Part shown: one piece after another, positions 33,926 through 41,800 of the stretch | Numbering within the stretch: position 1 is the first letter of the stretch | Layout: the number at the start of each line of letters is the position of its first letter | NCBI RefSeq assembly: GCF_900104025.1 | Contig: NZ_FNIQ01000001.1 | Location: 744,001-808,000 of the forward strand | Direction: 5' to 3' | Source: Geodermatophilus sp. DSM 45219 | GTDB taxonomy: Bacteria; Actinomycetota; Actinomycetes; Mycobacteriales; Geodermatophilaceae | DNA length: 64,000 bases | Translations under genes and position numbers: made by a program | The notes under the pieces: generated by a model | Told to the model about the DNA's origin: nothing | Databases searched by the model: none | The model's input: the letters and a program-made list of their open reading frames with translations, nothing else

Positions 33926-34987
33926 TCACTCCACCCCCGTGCTCGTGGCGGCCGCCACGGACGTCCAGGTCTGCGGGTCCTCGCCACCGAGGCTCCAGAT
34001 CGCGATGCCGCGCAGGCCCTCCTCGACGGCGATCTGCTGCTTGCGCTCCAGCGAGCGGGCGTCCTCGTACCAGACCGTGTGCTCCTCGCCGTCCCGCTGG
34101 TACCGGAAGGTCCAGGCCGCGGCACCGTCGTCCCACCGCGGCTCGGCGCCGACCTCGTCGGCGAGGGATACGGCCTCGGTGGCCGACACGTTCACCCCTC
34201 GCGCACCCACCCAGTCGTAGCCGTAGGTGGGGAGGCCCAGCATCAGCTTCTCCGGGGGCACCCGCTCGACCGCGTAGTCGACGACGTCCCGCACCCAGCC
34301 GGCCGGCGCCACCGGTCCGGCCTCGCTGGTGCTCCAGGAGTGGTCGTAGGCCATGACCCGCACCTGGTCGGCGACCTGTCCGATCACCTGGTAGCTGTAC
34401 GCCAGGGTGCCGGGGTCCTCGTCGCTCTCCCGGGCGGGAACGGCGACGGTGAGCTCGAGGCCCTCGGCGTGCAGGTCGTCGCGCAGCGCCGTGAGGAACG
34501 CGGTGAACTGCGGCCCGGCCGTCGGCGGCAGCGCCTCGTAGTCGATGTCGATGCCGTCCCAGCCCTCCGCCAGGGCGCGGTCGACGAGGGCGGCACGGTG
34601 CGCGTCGGCGCGGGCCGGGTCGGCGAGCAGGTCGGCGACCAGCCGGCCCTGCCACTCCCCCTCGGCGAAGTTCTGCACGGTCGGCAGCAGCCGCACGCCG
34701 TCGGTGACCTGGTCGAGCACCTCCGGCGGCGGGGGCGTGGTGACCAGCGAGCCGTCGAGGGCCACGGTCGCCCACGTGGGGCTCACCTCGGTGACCCCGC
34801 CGTCGGCGAGGGCGGTCCCGAGGGACGCGGCGGCGCGCTCGTCCCACACCGGCAGCCAGGCGGCGGCCACCAGCGGCTGGGCCGGCGGGAACAGCCGGGG
34901 CCGGAGGACGACGGCGCCGACGACGAGCAGGACGACGGCGACGGCGACCCCGGCCCACAGCAGCGGATCGCGACGGTGCCGCCTCAC
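33926..34987 (-). CDS. GH18-family hydrolase with N-terminal anchor
   Basis: 353 residues. One N-terminal helix (LLWAGVAVAVVLLVVGAVVL) anchors it outside. The remainder is a glycoside hydrolase family 18 barrel (chitinase/YaaH-like): VAAAWLPVWDERA at strand 1, GWDGIDIDYEALPPTAGPQF with the catalytic DXXDXDXE Glu, VRVMAYDHSWS, LMLGLPTYGYDWVG and IAIWSLGGEDPQTW. GTG 34987 overlaps the upstream stop (GTGA). In a locus with a deacetylase-GT2 fusion it could cleave the N-acetylglucosamine-type product, comparable to the hydrolase domain of PgaB by analogy only. Confidence 0.85.
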   Translation of the reverse strand: MRRHRRDPLLWAGVAVAVVLLVVGAVVLRPRLFPPAQPLVAAAWLPVWDERAAASLGTALADGGVTEVSPTWATVALDGSLVTTPPPPEVLDQVTDGVRLLPTVQNFAEGEWQGRLVADLLADPARADAHRAALVDRALAEGWDGIDIDYEALPPTAGPQFTAFLTALRDDLHAEGLELTVAVPARESDEDPGTLAYSYQVIGQVADQVRVMAYDHSWSTSEAGPVAPAGWVRDVVDYAVERVPPEKLMLGLPTYGYDWVGARGVNVSATEAVSLADEVGAEPRWDDGAAAWTFRYQRDGEEHTVWYEDARSLERKQQIAVEEGLRGIAIWSLGGEDPQTWTSVAAATSTGVE

Positions 34988-37311
34988 GGGCCCACCACCA
35001 CGGGGCGGACCGCGGCCGACGGCGCCGTCCCGGTGGCGACGTCGTCCATGTTCGCGGTGCGGGTCAGCTTGTTCCAGCCCAGCCGCACGCCGCGCAGCGC
35101 CGTCCCCAGGGAGGCGTAGAGCAGGTAGACCCGCAGCGGCTCGTAGATCAGCCGGTACACCGGGACCATCAGCAGGTGCTCGGCCCGCTCTTTCAGCAGC
35201 CGGACGGCGATCGCCGCCAGGACGCCGTAGACGAGGGCGAAGGCGGCGAAGTAGGCCGCCAGCGCCAGCGGCCCCTGCGACGACAGCGTCTGCACGACGC
35301 CCAGGACGATGAGCGGGGTGAACAGCAGCGGCACGGTGATGGTGACCACCGTCATCGGCATGATCAGCATGCCGAGCCAGCCGTAGCGCGGGCGCAGCAG
35401 CATGTCGCGGTGCCGCCAGACGGCCTGGATGGTGCCGTACATCCAGCGGACCCGCTGCCGGAGCAGGGCGTCGACGGTCTCCGGCGCCTCGGTCCAGGCG
35501 ACCGCCTCGTCGGCCTGCTCGACCCGCCAGCCGTGGCGGTGCAGGGCGAGGGTGAGCTCGCAGTCCTCGGCCATGGTGGCGTCGGTGTAGCCACCGGCCT
35601 GCAGGACGGCGTCCCGGCGCCAGGCGGCGCACGCGCCGGGCACGACCATGACCGCGTCGAGCAGCGCGGCCGCCGACCGCTCCAGGCCGATCTGGGTGAC
35701 GTACTCCAGGGCCTGCCAGCGGGTGATGACGTTGGTCGACCAGTTGCCGACCTTGATGACACCGGCGACCGCGCCGACCCGCGGCGAGGAGAACTGCTCC
35801 ACGAGCTTGCCGACCGTCTGCGGCGTGAACAGGGTGTCGGCGTCGAGGGTCACCACGATCTCGTGCTGCGCCGCGGCGAATCCCCGGTTGAGCGCCGCCC
35901 ACTTGCCGGTGTTGGCCTGCCGGAGCAGGCGGATCCGCGGGTCGCGGTCGGCCACCGAGCGCACCGCGGCGGCGGTGTGGTCGGTGCTGCCGTCGTCCAC
36001 CACGACGATCTCGCCGACCGGGTGCTCCGAGCGCAGCAGGTACTCCAGCGTCCGGGCGATGACCGCTTCCTCGTTGTAGGCGGCGATCAGCACGGTGACC
36101 GGGTCCCGTGAGGTGCCGACCGGCCGGGTGCGCCGGCGGGAGCGGGCGACGGCCAGCACCGCGTTGAACAGCCCGAAGCCCAGCATGGTCACCAGGGCGA
36201 GCACGAAGAGCACGTACAGCAGGTCCGGCGGCAGCACGAACAGCGCCTGCGCCGTCCACAGCGCGACGTGGTCCCACAGGGCCGGCTGCACGGTGCCGGT
36301 CGCGCCGGCGATCTCCGGCTGCGACTGCGGCATCGTGGTGAAGGTGTAGCCCTGGTCACGGGCCTCGCGGACCAGCTCCTCGACGTAGGCCAGCGTCTGC
36401 GACCGGTCCCCGCCGGCGTCGTGCAGCAGCATGGTGAGGTTCTCCTGGTCGCCGAGCGGCGGCATGGGGATGCCGCCCTCGCGCAGGCCCGACCCGTGCG
36501 CCCAGTCCAGGGTGTCGAAGTCGTGCGAGGCCACCACGTAGCCCATCTGCTGGGCGCGCAGGATGCCGGTGGTGTCCTCGCGGGTGGTCTCCTCGTCGGC
36601 GCCCTCGTAGGGCAGCCGGAAGAACGCCGCGCTCTGCCCGGTCTGCGCCCGCGTGATGCGGTCGGCCAGCGACATCTCCAGCCGCTGGCGGAAGGGCGTG
36701 GTCTCGCTGACGTCGATGTGGGTCAGCGAGTGGTTCCCGAGCGCGTGACCCTCCCGCACGATGCGCTGCATGATCTCCGGGTACCGGGCGGTCTGGGTGC
36801 CGGTCACGAAGAAGGTCGCCGGGACGCCGTACTCGCTGAGCAGGTCCAGCAGCCGCGGCGTCCACACCGGGTCGGGGCCGTCGTCGAAGGTCAGCGAGAT
36901 CGTCCGGTCGACGCCGGGGCCGTAGCCGTAGCGCTCCAGGGCGTAGGGGGCGTCGCCGGCGGTGGCGGCGTCGTCCTCGGTCAGCTGCGACACGACCTGT
37001 CCGGTGAACGGCTCCTGCGCGTAGGTGGCGCCGCCCTCCTGGAGCAGGCGGACGACGCGCACGAGCGGGCCGGCACCGACCACCGGGGCGTCGTCGCCCA
37101 CCTCCTCCGGCGTCGGTCCGTCGGGGGCGGCCGCGCCGGCCAGCGTCGGCGGGGCCAGCACGCGCGGGACGGCGACCACCGCCGAGGCCGCGGCCACGAC
37201 GAGCAGGGTCAGCAGGACGGCGCGCAGCCACCTCCAGCGACGGCCGGAGGGGTTGGCGAAGACGGGCACGGTGCGGGCGGTGGGACGGCCGGGGCGCTGC
37301 GATCGCCTCAT
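34984..37311 (-). CDS. Polysaccharide deacetylase fused to processive GT2 synthase
   Basis: 775 residues. After an N-terminal helix (AVLLTLLVVAAASAVVAVP) an exported NodB-type deacetylase starts near residue 138: ISLTFDDGPDPVWTP (metal and catalytic Asp), GNHSLTHIDV (metal His) and RLPYEGADEE. Two or more helices around residue 350-380 lead to a cytoplasmic GT2 domain: VTVLIAAYNEEAVIARTLEY, VVVDDGSTDHTAAAV, ATLDADT-like VVTLDADTLF, MAEDCELTLALH and the processive QRVRWMYG motif, then C-terminal helices. This is the pattern of poly-N-acetylglucosamine or hyaluronan-type synthases coupled to a deacetylase. ATG 37311. It lies 132 bases downstream of the Pro-rich protein. Confidence 0.9.
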   Translation of the reverse strand: MRRSQRPGRPTARTVPVFANPSGRRWRWLRAVLLTLLVVAAASAVVAVPRVLAPPTLAGAAAPDGPTPEEVGDDAPVVGAGPLVRVVRLLQEGGATYAQEPFTGQVVSQLTEDDAATAGDAPYALERYGYGPGVDRTISLTFDDGPDPVWTPRLLDLLSEYGVPATFFVTGTQTARYPEIMQRIVREGHALGNHSLTHIDVSETTPFRQRLEMSLADRITRAQTGQSAAFFRLPYEGADEETTREDTTGILRAQQMGYVVASHDFDTLDWAHGSGLREGGIPMPPLGDQENLTMLLHDAGGDRSQTLAYVEELVREARDQGYTFTTMPQSQPEIAGATGTVQPALWDHVALWTAQALFVLPPDLLYVLFVLALVTMLGFGLFNAVLAVARSRRRTRPVGTSRDPVTVLIAAYNEEAVIARTLEYLLRSEHPVGEIVVVDDGSTDHTAAAVRSVADRDPRIRLLRQANTGKWAALNRGFAAAQHEIVVTLDADTLFTPQTVGKLVEQFSSPRVGAVAGVIKVGNWSTNVITRWQALEYVTQIGLERSAAALLDAVMVVPGACAAWRRDAVLQAGGYTDATMAEDCELTLALHRHGWRVEQADEAVAWTEAPETVDALLRQRVRWMYGTIQAVWRHRDMLLRPRYGWLGMLIMPMTVVTITVPLLFTPLIVLGVVQTLSSQGPLALAAYFAAFALVYGVLAAIAVRLLKERAEHLLMVPVYRLIYEPLRVYLLYASLGTALRGVRLGWNKLTRTANMDDVATGTAPSAAVRPVVVGP

Positions 37312-37443
37312 GGGGTGTCTGGTCCTCGGGTGGGTCTCGTGCGGGCGTGCCGCAGGACGACGCTGCGGCTGACGGCTGGAGGGCGCGCGGACGCGCCGCG
37401 GGACGCTCCGGAGAGCGCGGCGGGACGGCCGGCGCCGCGGGGG

Positions 37444-38616
37444 TCAGTCGGGTCGTGCGACGGGCTCGCCGGCGTCGCCGACGACCACCCCGGCACTGCC
37501 GGGGGCGAGCAGGACCGCCGTCCCGGTGGGCAGCGTCGCGGTGACCGCCGCCAGGTGCGCCGCGGCGGGGCCGACGTCGGCGCCGGCGCCGGATCCGGCC
37601 GAGGGCGCGTGCCCGCCGCCGGACGGGCCGGCCGGACCGGCGGGAGCCGGCGGAGGTGCCGGGGTGGACACCGGTGCGTGCGGCGCCGGCGCAGCCGGGA
37701 CCTCGGTCGTGCCGGCGTCGATCGTGTGCCCGGCGGCCGGTGGGGCCTCGCGCGCGGGTGCGGGACGGTCGTCCGCAGCGGCCGGAGCGGCGGCGGGCCG
37801 CTCCTGTGCCGGGGAGTCGGCCCCGGCCCCGGCCGCCTCGGCGGGTGGGGCCCGCTGCGGCAGCTGTTGGCCGGGCGTGGCGGCGGGGACCTGCGGCGCA
37901 GCCGCGGGGTCGGTCGCCGGCGTCGCACCCGGGTCCGCCGCGACCGGGGTGTCGGGAGCCGTCACCGGGTCGGACCCCGCGGACGTCGCGGGGTCGGCCG
38001 GCGGGGTCGTCGCGGGGTCGGCCGGCGGGGTCGTCGCGGGGTCGGCCGGCGGGGTCGTCGTGGGGTCGGCCGGGGGCGCGGGAGCCGGGTCGGGATCCGT
38101 CGAGGAACCGGGAGCGTCCTGCCCGCCGGGCCGGGTCGGCGCCGGGGCGTCCTCGTCCCGGTCGTCGTCGCGCGGCGGTCCACCGTCGGTGTCGTGGCGC
38201 GCCGGTCCGTCGCTGCTGTCGCGCGGCGGTTCACGGTCGTCGTCCCCGGCGGGTGGCGGCTCGACGTCGTCCGCCGTGCGGGGCTCGCCGTCCGTGTCGT
38301 CGGCGGGGAGGTCCGCCACGCGGGCGGGGTGGGTGACCGGCACCGGCGCGTCGCCGGTCGGGGCCGGCGTCTCCGCGTCGACCTCGGGGACGGCGGTCGC
38401 CCGGCTTCCCGTGTCCGACGGCGGGGGCGCAGTCGGTGCTGCGGCGGCGGGACCGGCCGCGGCGACAGCCAGGAGCCAGGCACCGAGGACGAACACGGCG
38501 ACCAGGAACAGCCGGCCGGCCCAGCCGGCCAGCAGCCCGGGCGACGGGAGGACGACGACGGAGGGTGACGCGGCACGGCCGCGCACTCCCCCGCCGATCC
38601 CGGCGTCCACCAGCAC
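37444..38616 (-). CDS. Secreted Pro/Ala/Asp-rich low-complexity protein
   Basis: 390 residues, no recognised family. A leader with AGRLFLVAVFVLGAWLLAVA ending AAAGPAAAA (signal peptide) is preceded by about 35 residues, so GTG 38610 or a later start is possible. The mature part is rich in Pro, Ala, Asp and Thr and holds tandem PADPATTP units (bases 37985-38074). The C-terminal 60 residues are less repetitive, with AAAHLAAVTATLPTGTAVLL and the final GVVVGDAGEPVARPD, resembling the end of the secreted protein at 15658-17166. It is upstream of the deacetylase-GT2 gene on the same strand, likely as first gene of that operon. Confidence 0.65.
   Translation of the reverse strand: MLVDAGIGGGVRGRAASPSVVVLPSPGLLAGWAGRLFLVAVFVLGAWLLAVAAAGPAAAAPTAPPPSDTGSRATAVPEVDAETPAPTGDAPVPVTHPARVADLPADDTDGEPRTADDVEPPPAGDDDREPPRDSSDGPARHDTDGGPPRDDDRDEDAPAPTRPGGQDAPGSSTDPDPAPAPPADPTTTPPADPATTPPADPATTPPADPATSAGSDPVTAPDTPVAADPGATPATDPAAAPQVPAATPGQQLPQRAPPAEAAGAGADSPAQERPAAAPAAADDRPAPAREAPPAAGHTIDAGTTEVPAAPAPHAPVSTPAPPPAPAGPAGPSGGGHAPSAGSGAGADVGPAAAHLAAVTATLPTGTAVLLAPGSAGVVVGDAGEPVARPD
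37985..38074 (-). repeat. 24-bp tandem repeat encoding PADPATTP
   Basis: Three exact 24-base units (37985-38008, 38009-38032, 38033-38056) followed by a degenerate fourth. Each unit keeps the frame and adds eight residues to the Pro-rich protein. Confidence 0.9.
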
Positions 38617-38631
38617 GTATCAGCCCCCGAG

Positions 38632-38657
38632 CCACATCCACGCGGGTGGCGATGTGG
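38632..38657 (-). repeat. Inverted repeat in leader of Pro-rich gene
   Basis: CCACATC and GATGTGG flank a 12-base GC-rich loop just upstream of the GTG at 38616. If the promoter at 38698-38726 is used, this lies in the 5' untranslated region. Confidence 0.4.
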
Positions 38658-38697
38658 CGTGTGACCGGGGCCTCTTTCGCCCCGTCACTCTGCAGCG

Positions 38698-38726
38698 ACT
38701 CTTCGACGCGGCGAGGCGTACGTCAA
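38698..38726 (-). promoter_or_regulatory. Promoter candidate of the Pro-rich/PNAG-like operon
   Basis: On the minus strand TTGACG (38726-38721) and AAGAGT (38703-38698) are separated by 17 bases, giving a leader of about 75 bases before GTG 38616. Confidence 0.5.
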
Positions 38727-38823
38727 CCAGATGGGCGGATCTCACCCCAACGCGCGCATGGATCTGACGCACCGTCACGAGGGGGTACGGCTACGCACCG
38801 GAACACGCGCGTTCCGATCAGGA

Positions 38824-38857
38824 GTGGAGCCGCCTCCACCAGGGTCCGAGGACCCTG
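38824..38857 (-). terminator. Two tandem hairpins after the 7-TM gene
   Basis: GTGGAG/CTCCAC (38824-38839) and CAGGGTCC/GGACCCTG (38840-38857) follow the stop of the 7-TM gene by 29 bases on the minus strand. No U-tract follows. Confidence 0.5.
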
Positions 38858-38886
38858 TGTGCCCGGCGGCGGCCCAGTCTTCCAGG

Positions 38887-39729
38887 TCAGCCGCGGAGGG
38901 CGCCGGGCAGCCGTTCGGCGAGCGGCATCGGTGCGGCGTCGTCCTCACGGCGGAGCACCCACGACGCCGGCAGCACGAGGCGCGGCGCGACGCCGACCAG
39001 GACGGCGACCAGGACCGCCACACCTGCCAGCGCCTCGCCGGACTCCTCCAGGTAGATGGCGGTGACCGCCCACTGCCCCACGGCGAGGGCGGAGAGGCCG
39101 GAGAGGCCGACCGAGGCCGCACCGTAGGCGGCGAGCGTGCCGAGCACCCGGCGGCGGTCACGGCGCTCGCTGCGGCTGACGAAGCCGAGCACGCCGAGCA
39201 CGGATGCGACCAGGGCGGTGCTCACGAGGACCGCACCGGCCTCGCCGACGGCGGCGGACAGGGCGGCGACCGCGTCGACGTGGACGGTGCCGCCGACCTT
39301 GACCACGGCGATGCCCGCGCTGACGAGACCGACGGCCAGCCACCAGGCGCGGCGCCCCGGCACGCGGACGGCGCCCACGACGGCGGTGACGGCCGCCGCG
39401 GCGAACAGGGCCGCGACGAAGGCACGGGGCACGGAGTACGGGGCGTCCATGGAGAGGGCGCGGGCGACCGGGCCGGTGGCGCCGGCCAATCGGCTGACGT
39501 AGCCGGTGGTCTCGAGCAGCACCGCGGTGGCGGCCAGGGCGACGCCGACGGGCGGCAGGGGGACGCGACGGCGGGCGGTGCGCAGCCGCACCTCGCTCAG
39601 CGGCTCAGCGGGGGCGTGCAGGTCGGCGGAGCGGACGTCGGCGATCCGGATGCCGCGGCCGACGACGACGGCCACGGTGAAGGCGAGCAGCACCCACAGC
39701 AGGAGTCCCCCGGCGACCCATGTCCACAC
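38887..39729 (-). CDS. Predicted 7-TM membrane protein with small-protein module at N-terminus
   Basis: 280 residues, function not recognised. About seven hydrophobic helices are visible. The first 32 residues, WTWVAGGLLLWVLLAFTVAV then VVGRGIRIAD, match the two 54-residue proteins at 39796-39960 and 48336-48500 in the pattern W...LW....VA.V.GR.IR.AD, so this gene looks like that module fused to a six-helix body. The body is Ala/Val/Gly-rich with a His-Val-Asp in GGTVHVDAVAALS between helices 4 and 5. GTG 39729 lies 66 bases after the stop of the small gene, with a perfect palindrome in between. Confidence 0.7.
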   Translation of the reverse strand: MWTWVAGGLLLWVLLAFTVAVVVGRGIRIADVRSADLHAPAEPLSEVRLRTARRRVPLPPVGVALAATAVLLETTGYVSRLAGATGPVARALSMDAPYSVPRAFVAALFAAAAVTAVVGAVRVPGRRAWWLAVGLVSAGIAVVKVGGTVHVDAVAALSAAVGEAGAVLVSTALVASVLGVLGFVSRSERRDRRRVLGTLAAYGAASVGLSGLSALAVGQWAVTAIYLEESGEALAGVAVLVAVLVGVAPRLVLPASWVLRREDDAAPMPLAERLPGALRG

Positions 39730-39780
39730 GTAGCCGTCATCGGCACGCGCGCGGGACTCCTGAACTCAGTGCGCCCCGGT

Positions 39781-39794
39781 CACCCGATCGGGTG
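39781..39794. promoter_or_regulatory. Perfect palindrome CACCCGATCGGGTG
   Basis: A 14-bp palindrome without a spacer, one base after the stop codon of the 54-residue gene and 52 bases upstream of the 7-TM gene. It differs only in the central two bases from the palindrome at 48507-48520, which sits at the same place behind the other 54-residue gene. Confidence 0.65.
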
Positions 39795-39795
39795 G

Positions 39796-39960
39796 TCAGG
39801 AGTGCGAGCTGCGGAAGCCGGCCGGCAGGTCCGCCGTGCTGAACGGCGGCTCCGCGCCGCCGGGGGCGTCGGCGAGGCGGATGCCCCGGCCCAGGACGAG
39901 CGCGACGCCCAGGCCCACGATGACCCACAGGACCAGTACGCCGATCATCCACGCCTCCAT
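39796..39960 (-). CDS. 54-residue single-TM protein, copy A
   Basis: A small protein of unknown function: one hydrophobic helix (MIGVLVLWVIVGLGVALVLG), then GRGIRLAD and a short polar tail ending FRSSHS. It has exactly the same length as the protein at 48336-48500, and the helix plus GRXIRXAD motif is shared with it and with the N-terminus of the adjacent 7-TM protein. The start is ATG 39960; no strong ribosome site precedes it. Conservation of length and motif in two separate loci is the main evidence that it is real. Confidence 0.7.
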   Translation of the reverse strand: MEAWMIGVLVLWVIVGLGVALVLGRGIRLADAPGGAEPPFSTADLPAGFRSSHS

Positions 39961-40037
39961 GCGTCAGACATCGGCAGGCTGGATGCCCAGCACGACCCCT
40001 GCGCAAACACGGGACCCCGGTCGTCCGCACCGGCCGC

Positions 40038-40829
40038 TCAGGTACGCAGCCGGTACCAGGCGTCCCAGTCCGACAGCTGGCGGAACCGGCGCTCGTAGCC
40101 GTGTGCGCCGAGCAGGGTGTCCAGCTCGGCCTCCTGGTCGCGCCGGCCGTTGTGCTCCACGGCGATGAGCCGTGGCCGCCACCGCTCGACGTCGAACGCG
40201 CGCAGGATCCGCAGCTCGGTGCCCTCGGTGTCGACGCTCAGGAAATCGAAGCCGGCCGGGACGTCGTGCTCGGCGAGCAGGTCGTCGAGGGAGACCGTCG
40301 GGACGGCGACGCGTTCCACGGTGGTCGCGATCCGCGCGCTGGTGTGCAGGTCGTGGGCGGCGTGCTCGGCCACGGTGGAGAGCTCGGCGTCACCGGTGAC
40401 GACCAGCTCGACCTCCTCGCCGGTGGTGTCCCAGACGCACCGCTGGTCGACCGTGGCGGTGCGTCCTGCCCGGAGCACCTCGGCCATGGCCGGGTTCGGC
40501 TCGGCGAGCAGCCCCCGCCAGCCGAAGCGCTCCTCCAGCGCCCGGGTGTTGCTGTGCACGGTGCCGTCGTAGGCGCCGAACTCGACGAAGTAGCCGCCGG
40601 TCCTCAGGTCGAGCTCGTAGAGGACCCACAGGTCCTGCAGGATCTGCGCGTGGGACAGGTGGCGCAGGCTGCCGCAGAACGCGAGGAAGCGCAGTTCCTC
40701 CGAGGCGTGGTCCCGCCAGTGGTCGTGGAGACCGATCATGGCGAAGACCGCGTAGGCCAGCCGCGGGGTGGCCGCCAGCCGGTTCAGGGTCGCCACCGAG
40801 GTGCGGTGGAACAGGGCGCGAGCGTCCAC
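40038..40829 (-). CDS. FkbM-family methyltransferase
   Basis: 263 residues. The FkbM SAM-dependent O-methyltransferase core is clear: YFVEFGAYDGTVHSNTRALE (SAM site), GWRGLLAEPNPAMAEVLRAG, VAVPTVSLDDLLAEH and FDFLSVDTEGTELRILRAFD, then LIAVEHNG. An N-terminal region of about 75 residues precedes it. Such enzymes methylate sugars or other hydroxyls in glycan and natural-product loci. The start is GTG 40829; a TAGTCT -10-like element lies about 110 bases upstream at 40938-40943 on the minus strand. It is monocistronic and divergent from another methyltransferase gene. Confidence 0.88.
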   Translation of the reverse strand: MDARALFHRTSVATLNRLAATPRLAYAVFAMIGLHDHWRDHASEELRFLAFCGSLRHLSHAQILQDLWVLYELDLRTGGYFVEFGAYDGTVHSNTRALEERFGWRGLLAEPNPAMAEVLRAGRTATVDQRCVWDTTGEEVELVVTGDAELSTVAEHAAHDLHTSARIATTVERVAVPTVSLDDLLAEHDVPAGFDFLSVDTEGTELRILRAFDVERWRPRLIAVEHNGRRDQEAELDTLLGAHGYERRFRQLSDWDAWYRLRT

Positions 40830-41066
40830 GCTGTGGCCTCCTGCGGCGTACGGCTCTGCGGTGTCCGGACGTCCCCTCGGCGGGCGGCCGGGACGGGTGC
40901 TGTCGCTGCCCGTGCCGTACCCTGCCGGGTCGCGCGGAGACTACGACACCTCCCGGCCGTGCAGGCGGCCCGCGGGCCCGGCCCGCAGCGACACGCCGTG
41001 TCGCAGCCCACTGCGTCCGTGCGTGTCGGCGTGCGCCGAGGGGACGCCGGGACGGTGTGGTCCCGG

Positions 41067-41072
41067 TAGGTT
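41067..41072 (+). promoter_or_regulatory. Candidate -10 element of the methyltransferase gene
   Basis: TAGGTT lies 36 bases upstream of GTG 41108. No clear -35. Another inverted repeat, GCGACAC/GTGTCGC at 40988-41004, lies upstream in the divergent region. Confidence 0.35.
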
Positions 41073-41107
41073 CGCGCTCCTCACCGACCCCGTGGGATGG
41101 AGCAGCC

Positions 41108-41800
41108 GTGGAGGACTTCTACCGGGACGGCGGGTACGCGGCGGCGAACCCGTCCTGGCACGAGGCGGACGCGCCGTGGAAGGCCAGGCAGATCCGCTCG
41201 ATCCTCGAGGACAACGACGTGTCCTTCGAAACCGTCTGCGAGGTCGGCTGCGGCACCGGGGAGATCCTGGTCCAGCTCTCCGAGGCGTTCCCCCGGGCCA
41301 CCTTCACCGGGTACGACATCTCCCCCCAGGCCCTGGAGCTGGCCCGGCGCCGGCAGCGCCCGCGGGTCAGCTTCCACGCGAAGGACGTCCTGACCGAGCC
41401 CGAGGGCCCCTTCGACCTGGTCCTCGTCGCCGACGTCATCGAGCACGTCGAGGACTACGTCGGTTTCACCCGTGGGGTCCGGGACCTCGGCGCGCTCAAG
41501 GTCTTCCACATCCCGCTCGACCTCTCGGTCCAGTCGGTGGCCCGGATGCGGCCGATCATGGGGCTGCGCGAGGGCGTCGGCCACATCCACTACTTCACCA
41601 AGGACACCGCGCTGGCCCTCCTGCAGGACTGCGGGTACCACGTCCTGGACTGGCGCTACACCGCGAGCCGCCTGGAGCTGCCCGACCAGGCGCGCAGCAG
41701 CCGGGTGGTCGCTCCGCTCCGGCGGGCGGCCTTCCGGTGGGACCCGGACCTGACGGTGCGGGTCCTCGGCGGCTACTCGCTGCTCGTGCTGGCGAAGTAG
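41108..41800 (+). CDS. Class I SAM-dependent methyltransferase
   Basis: 230 residues from GTG 41108. The Rossmann methyltransferase motifs are CEVGCGTGEILVQLSEAFP (motif I), FTGYDISPQALELARRR (motif II region) and FDLVLVADVIEHVEDYVGF, with HIHYFTKDTALALLQDCGYH late in the chain, a layout seen in sugar or lipid methyltransferases of glycan loci. GTG 41057 in the same frame would add 17 residues but lies upstream of the promoter-like element. The last 28 bases overlap the convergent GT2 gene. Confidence 0.85.
   Translation: MEDFYRDGGYAAANPSWHEADAPWKARQIRSILEDNDVSFETVCEVGCGTGEILVQLSEAFPRATFTGYDISPQALELARRRQRPRVSFHAKDVLTEPEGPFDLVLVADVIEHVEDYVGFTRGVRDLGALKVFHIPLDLSVQSVARMRPIMGLREGVGHIHYFTKDTALALLQDCGYHVLDWRYTASRLELPDQARSSRVVAPLRRAAFRWDPDLTVRVLGGYSLLVLAK

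Noticed and set aside
37985-38074. CRISPR-like array
   Set aside because: Repeats are directly adjacent, keep the reading frame and have no spacers.
39137-39502. Plus-strand frame opposite the 7-TM gene
   Set aside because: Thr/Ala/Arg-rich antisense frame; the minus-strand reading gives clear membrane helices.
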